Source of the DNA: Alphaproteobacteria bacterium
Lineage (GTDB): Bacteria; Pseudomonadota; Alphaproteobacteria; Micavibrionales; Micavibrionaceae
Direction of reading: 5' to 3'
Length of the DNA stretch: 9,223 nt
Assembly: GCA_021776015.1 (NCBI GenBank)
Contig: JAJFGT010000029.1
Location: 1-9,223 of the forward strand
The translations under genes and the position numbers were made by a program. Of this stretch, positions 6,467 through 9,223 are shown one piece after another. The notes beneath the pieces were generated by a model. That model was not told the origin of the DNA. It saw only the letters and a list, made by a program, of their open reading frames with translations, and ran no database searches. Every line of letters starts with the position of its first letter. Position 1 is the stretch's first letter.

Positions 6467-8914
6467 TTACGCTCTGAGTGCTCCGCCCGTCTTTTGAGCC
6501 ACGGCATCAATGATTTTTTGGCCTATACCTTCGATTTCTTTGTCAGTCAGAGTCTGGCTATCAGGCTGAATTGTAACAGAAATAGCGACTGATTTTTTAC
6601 CGTCTTCAATGCCTTTTCCTCGATACACATCAAAGATATTTGCGCTATAAATCATCTTTTTATCAGCTGTTTTTGCAGCACGAACCAAAGTATCAGCCTC
6701 TACATTTTGATCAACAATAAAGGCAAAATCTCTTAAAATTGGTTGATAAGGAGACATGTTTAAAAGAGGTTTTGCAGTTCCTTTATTCTTAGATGAAGGT
6801 ATTTTTTCTAAAAAAACCTCAAAGCCAACGACGACATCCTCTATTCCTTTTTGATCTAAAATAGCAGGATGAATTTCTCCAAAAAACCCTAAGACATCTT
6901 TTCCAAGACAAAGAGCTCCAGACCGCCCCGGATGGAAAAAGTCAGGAACATCAGGAGATGTTTTTAGATTTTTAACAGGGGCTCCAGCTCGCTCAAGAAC
7001 CGCCAAAGCATCTGCTTTCGCGTCATAAATATCAATAGGGCGATGAGCCTCTGGAGTACTCCAATGCTTTTCTCCTATCTTTCCAAATTTAAGACCTGAA
7101 ACAACCATCTCCTGACCATCTGGTTTAGAGGATTTAAAAATAGGCCCCACTTCAAAGAGTGAGTGGTTTATAAAACCTCTATCTGTATTACGTTTTGCCG
7201 CATCAAGAAGATTACTCAAAATAGTTGGACGCATTTGGTTTAAATCACTATTGAGAGGGTTTTTAATCATAAGGGACTCTTTCTTTTGATCCCCTTTCTC
7301 ATTCCGATTATCATTCTCACCAAACAACTGAGCCTCTGATTGACTCATAAATGACCATGTTACACATTCAAGATATCCACGCGTTGCGAGTGTTGCTCGC
7401 GCAAGACGTTGACGACGGAAAAGAGGCGTTTCTGCAACCAAATTATCTGTATCCTGACGTGTCACAGATACAGACGGAATAGACTCATATCCTACAATCC
7501 GTGCAATTTCTTCAACGATATCGGCCTTTCCAGAAACATCCCCTCTCCATGAAGGAGGTGTAATACTCCATATTTTTTTAGAATCTTTACCCACGTCTTC
7601 AACTGTAAAACCAAGCTTTTCTAAAATATCTCTTTGTTGAGAAAAAGGAATGACAAGACCCAGCATTTTTTCTGCAAAATCGGGGCAATATTTAACATTT
7701 GTTACAACATTTGGGACATCTCCAGCTTGTGTAACATCACTTGCGTCACCTCCGCATAGATCTAAAATCATTTGCGTTGCAATTTCTATCCCATCTTTTG
7801 TAAAAGCTGGATCAATACCACGCTCAAAACGATAACGAGCATCACTGTCTATTTGAAGAGTTCTCCCAGTTTTTGCCGTTCTCTCTGGACTAAAATAAGC
7901 ACACTCTAAAAAGACATTTTGAGTTTGCTCTGTGCATCCTGTAGAAAGACCCCCAATGATCCCTCCAAGACCTAAAACACCGCTTTCATCACAGACCACT
8001 GTCATAAAATCCTGAAGCTCATAATCTACATCATTTAAGGCGCTCAATGTCTCTCCTTTTTGAGCAAGACGAACATGAAGATGACCTTTGAGTTGATCTG
8101 CGTCATACACATGAAGAGGTCGAGATAAATCATGCGTCATATAATTTGTAATATCAACAAGAGCCGAAATAGGACGCAATCCAATAGCTTTTAAACGATT
8201 TTGAAGCCATTTTGGAGAGGGTTTATTTTGAACATTTGTAATCATACGGCCAAGGAATAAAGGACACGCATCTTTTGTTGCATCATCAAATTTCAAATGA
8301 ATTTGAAGAGGGTTTGCGCCTTGCCCTTTAACAGGGCTCACATTTAATTTTTTAAGTGTTCCAAGCCCTGCCGCTGCTAGATCTCGTGCTACACCATAGA
8401 CACCTGTTGCATCTGCACGATTGGGTGTAATCGCAATATCAATTACAGGGTCATTCAAACCATAGATTTCGCTCATTAATGTGCCAATAGGGTATTCATC
8501 CGAAATTTCAATGATCCCTTCATGATTATCAGATAGCAGCATCTCTTTTTCAGACACCATCATCCCATTTGAATCCTCTCCACGAATATTTCCTTTTTTA
8601 AGAACTGTTTCAAGTCCAGGAATATAACTTCCTGTTGGTGCAAAAAGACCCTTCATACCTGCACGTGCATTGGGGGCACCACACACAACTTGTACTGTGT
8701 CTGTCCCTGTATCAACAGTCAGAAGTTTCAATCGATCGGCGTTGGGATGCTGAACAGCCTCTTGGATCATTGCGACCTTAAAGGGTGCATAGATTTTCCC
8801 AGGGTCTTCAACGCCTTCAAGCTCTAGTCCTATATGCGTAAGAGTAGTGCAAATTTCTTCTAAGGTTGCAGATGTATCAAGATGCTCTTTGAGCCAACCA
8901 AGTGTAAATTTCAT
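6467..8914 (-). CDS. pheT: phenylalanine--tRNA ligase beta subunit
   Basis: The beta chain of the alpha2-beta2 phenylalanyl-tRNA synthetase, which with PheS charges tRNA-Phe in the cytoplasm. It is complete at 815 residues (E. coli 795). Domains in order: N-terminal tRNA-binding OB-fold (about 39-150) with HPNADRLKLLTVDTG and VVCGAPNARAG, then GMMVSEKEM (117-125); B3/B4 domain (about 212-385), which holds the editing site in this family, with ALVDITNY (251-258), LGLGGIIGG (314-322) and DARYRFERGID (358-368); B5 (about 400-478) with TPPSWRGDV and DIVEEIARIVGYESIP; a catalytic-like core (about 490-700) with DFFHPGRSG (658-666); and the C-terminal FDX-ACB anticodon-binding domain (about 722-815). 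A polar segment at about 533-546, rich in Asn, Lys and Glu, looks like a surface insertion. The ATG at 8914 gives the family N-terminus, but no Shine-Dalgarno precedes it. pheS is not adjacent: the gene upstream is unrelated and followed by a terminator. Confidence 0.97.
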   Translation of the reverse strand: MKFTLGWLKEHLDTSATLEEICTTLTHIGLELEGVEDPGKIYAPFKVAMIQEAVQHPNADRLKLLTVDTGTDTVQVVCGAPNARAGMKGLFAPTGSYIPGLETVLKKGNIRGEDSNGMMVSEKEMLLSDNHEGIIEISDEYPIGTLMSEIYGLNDPVIDIAITPNRADATGVYGVARDLAAAGLGTLKKLNVSPVKGQGANPLQIHLKFDDATKDACPLFLGRMITNVQNKPSPKWLQNRLKAIGLRPISALVDITNYMTHDLSRPLHVYDADQLKGHLHVRLAQKGETLSALNDVDYELQDFMTVVCDESGVLGLGGIIGGLSTGCTEQTQNVFLECAYFSPERTAKTGRTLQIDSDARYRFERGIDPAFTKDGIEIATQMILDLCGGDASDVTQAGDVPNVVTNVKYCPDFAEKMLGLVIPFSQQRDILEKLGFTVEDVGKDSKKIWSITPPSWRGDVSGKADIVEEIARIVGYESIPSVSVTRQDTDNLVAETPLFRRQRLARATLATRGYLECVTWSFMSQSEAQLFGENDNRNEKGDQKKESLMIKNPLNSDLNQMRPTILSNLLDAAKRNTDRGFINHSLFEVGPIFKSSKPDGQEMVVSGLKFGKIGEKHWSTPEAHRPIDIYDAKADALAVLERAGAPVKNLKTSPDVPDFFHPGRSGALCLGKDVLGFFGEIHPAILDQKGIEDVVVGFEVFLEKIPSSKNKGTAKPLLNMSPYQPILRDFAFIVDQNVEADTLVRAAKTADKKMIYSANIFDVYRGKGIEDGKKSVAISVTIQPDSQTLTDKEIEGIGQKIIDAVAQKTGGALRA

Positions 8915-8966
8915 GAGTTTTTATTTTTAATATCTTAAGGGTTTCTATAAATATTTCACCCCACGA

Positions 8967-8995
8967 TTCTTAAACATAAATCTCTAAAAAGTCAC
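8967..8995 (-). promoter_or_regulatory. tentative promoter of pheT
   Basis: On the coding strand GTGACT (8990-8995) and TAAGAA (8967-8972) are spaced 17 bp apart. The -35 matches 4 of 6 consensus positions and resembles the GTGACC proposed for the efflux operon. The -10 matches only 3 of 6. The start would fall near 8960, with a leader of about 45 nt. A rival is TTTAAG (8969-8974) with TTTATA (8946-8951), also spaced 17 bp. A promoter somewhere in 8915-9020 is expected because a terminator closes the upstream gene, but its exact place is uncertain. Confidence 0.25.
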
Positions 8996-9020
8996 GTAAA
9001 GTTTTTGTTACATCACTCAA

Positions 9021-9048
9021 AATAAAAAAGGAGCTCAAAAGCTCCTTT
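9021..9048 (-). terminator. rho-independent terminator of the right-edge gene
   Basis: AAAGGAGC (9027-9034) pairs perfectly with GCTCCTTT (9041-9048) across a 6-base loop. Read on the minus strand, the hairpin is followed by an uninterrupted T run and TATTTT, the typical intrinsic terminator tail. It begins 31 bp after the TAG of the right-edge gene. On the plus strand only TTTC follows the stem, so the minus direction is favoured, though some bidirectional activity cannot be excluded. It separates the unknown gene from pheT. Confidence 0.85.
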
Positions 9049-9079
9049 CATGACCCATATATTTATGAAATAGGTACTT

Positions 9080-9223
9080 CTAGTTCTGTGCAAGAATACA
9101 GTTTTTTGTAACGTTTTCTTCCACACCAGACAAGAACATCTGCCCACAAATAGTGTCACTTTGGGGCTGATTAAAGGCTTTGGCCATAGCAGCAGCTAAA
9201 ACCTTATTTTTATGTCCTGGTTT
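9080..9223 (-). CDS. unrecognised protein, C-terminal 47 codons only (truncated by window edge)
   Basis: A minus-strand frame is open from the window edge to TAG at 9080-9082 and is followed by a strong terminator, which supports it as the real 3' end of a gene. The visible end reads KPGHKNKVLAAAMAKAF, then NQPQSDTICGQMFLSGVEEN, then VTKNCILAQN. It has a basic, Ala-rich segment that could be helical, then a more polar tail with two cysteines (visible residues 26 and 42). It does not resemble the end of PheS, the gene usually found before pheT. No family could be recognised. The cysteine pair might suggest a secreted or periplasmic protein with a disulphide, but this is speculation on a fragment. 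Confidence 0.7.
   Translation of the reverse strand, partial: KPGHKNKVLAAAMAKAFNQPQSDTICGQMFLSGVEENVTKNCILAQN

Noticed and set aside
8945..8977. Ten-residue ORF (MFKNRGVKYL) in the pheT leader, preceded by AGAG, considered as a pheM-like attenuation leader peptide.
   Set aside because: It holds one Phe only, not the Phe run of known leaders, and no terminator or antiterminator hairpins follow it before pheT.

Overview
The window comes from an AT-rich (by eye about 40% G+C, not computed) Gram-negative bacterium. The PheT and TypA proteins read as alphaproteobacterial, for example the PheT N-terminus MKFTLGWLKEHLDT and its VQVVCGAPNARAGMKG segment. An AT-rich alphaproteobacterium fits host-associated lineages such as Holosporales-like groups or low-GC Acetobacteraceae, but the genus cannot be fixed from this sequence. 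The standard genetic code applies: stops are TAA, TGA and TAG, and no gene is visibly interrupted.

Every gene lies on the minus strand, so reading order runs from right to left. At the right edge is the last 47 codons of an unrecognised protein, ending in TAG at 9080 and followed by a clear rho-independent terminator (9021-9048). After a leader of about 110 bp comes pheT (8914-6467), the phenylalanyl-tRNA synthetase beta chain, without pheS next to it. About 90 bp further is typA/bipA (6376-4547), a ribosome-associated translational GTPase. A gap of 85 bp with a good promoter candidate leads to a two-gene RND efflux operon: a membrane-anchored periplasmic adaptor (4461-3340) and a full-length RND pump (3343-194). 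These two overlap by 4 bp (GTGA) and both start with GTG. At the left edge, 108 bp beyond the pump, the first 28 codons of a lipoprotein precursor are visible.

Functionally the right two thirds of the pheT-typA block is translation housekeeping (tRNA charging, ribosome function), and the left block is envelope efflux. No outer-membrane channel gene can be confirmed beside the pump; the truncated lipoprotein is the only nearby candidate. There is no sign of insertion sequences, phage, CRISPR arrays, tRNA or rRNA genes. The window looks ordinary, and no undescribed multi-gene system is visible. The points worth a second look are the separation of pheT from its usual partner and its missing Shine-Dalgarno sequence, an inverted repeat bracketing the typA ribosome-binding site, the proton-relay residues of the RND pump, and the two truncated edge genes.
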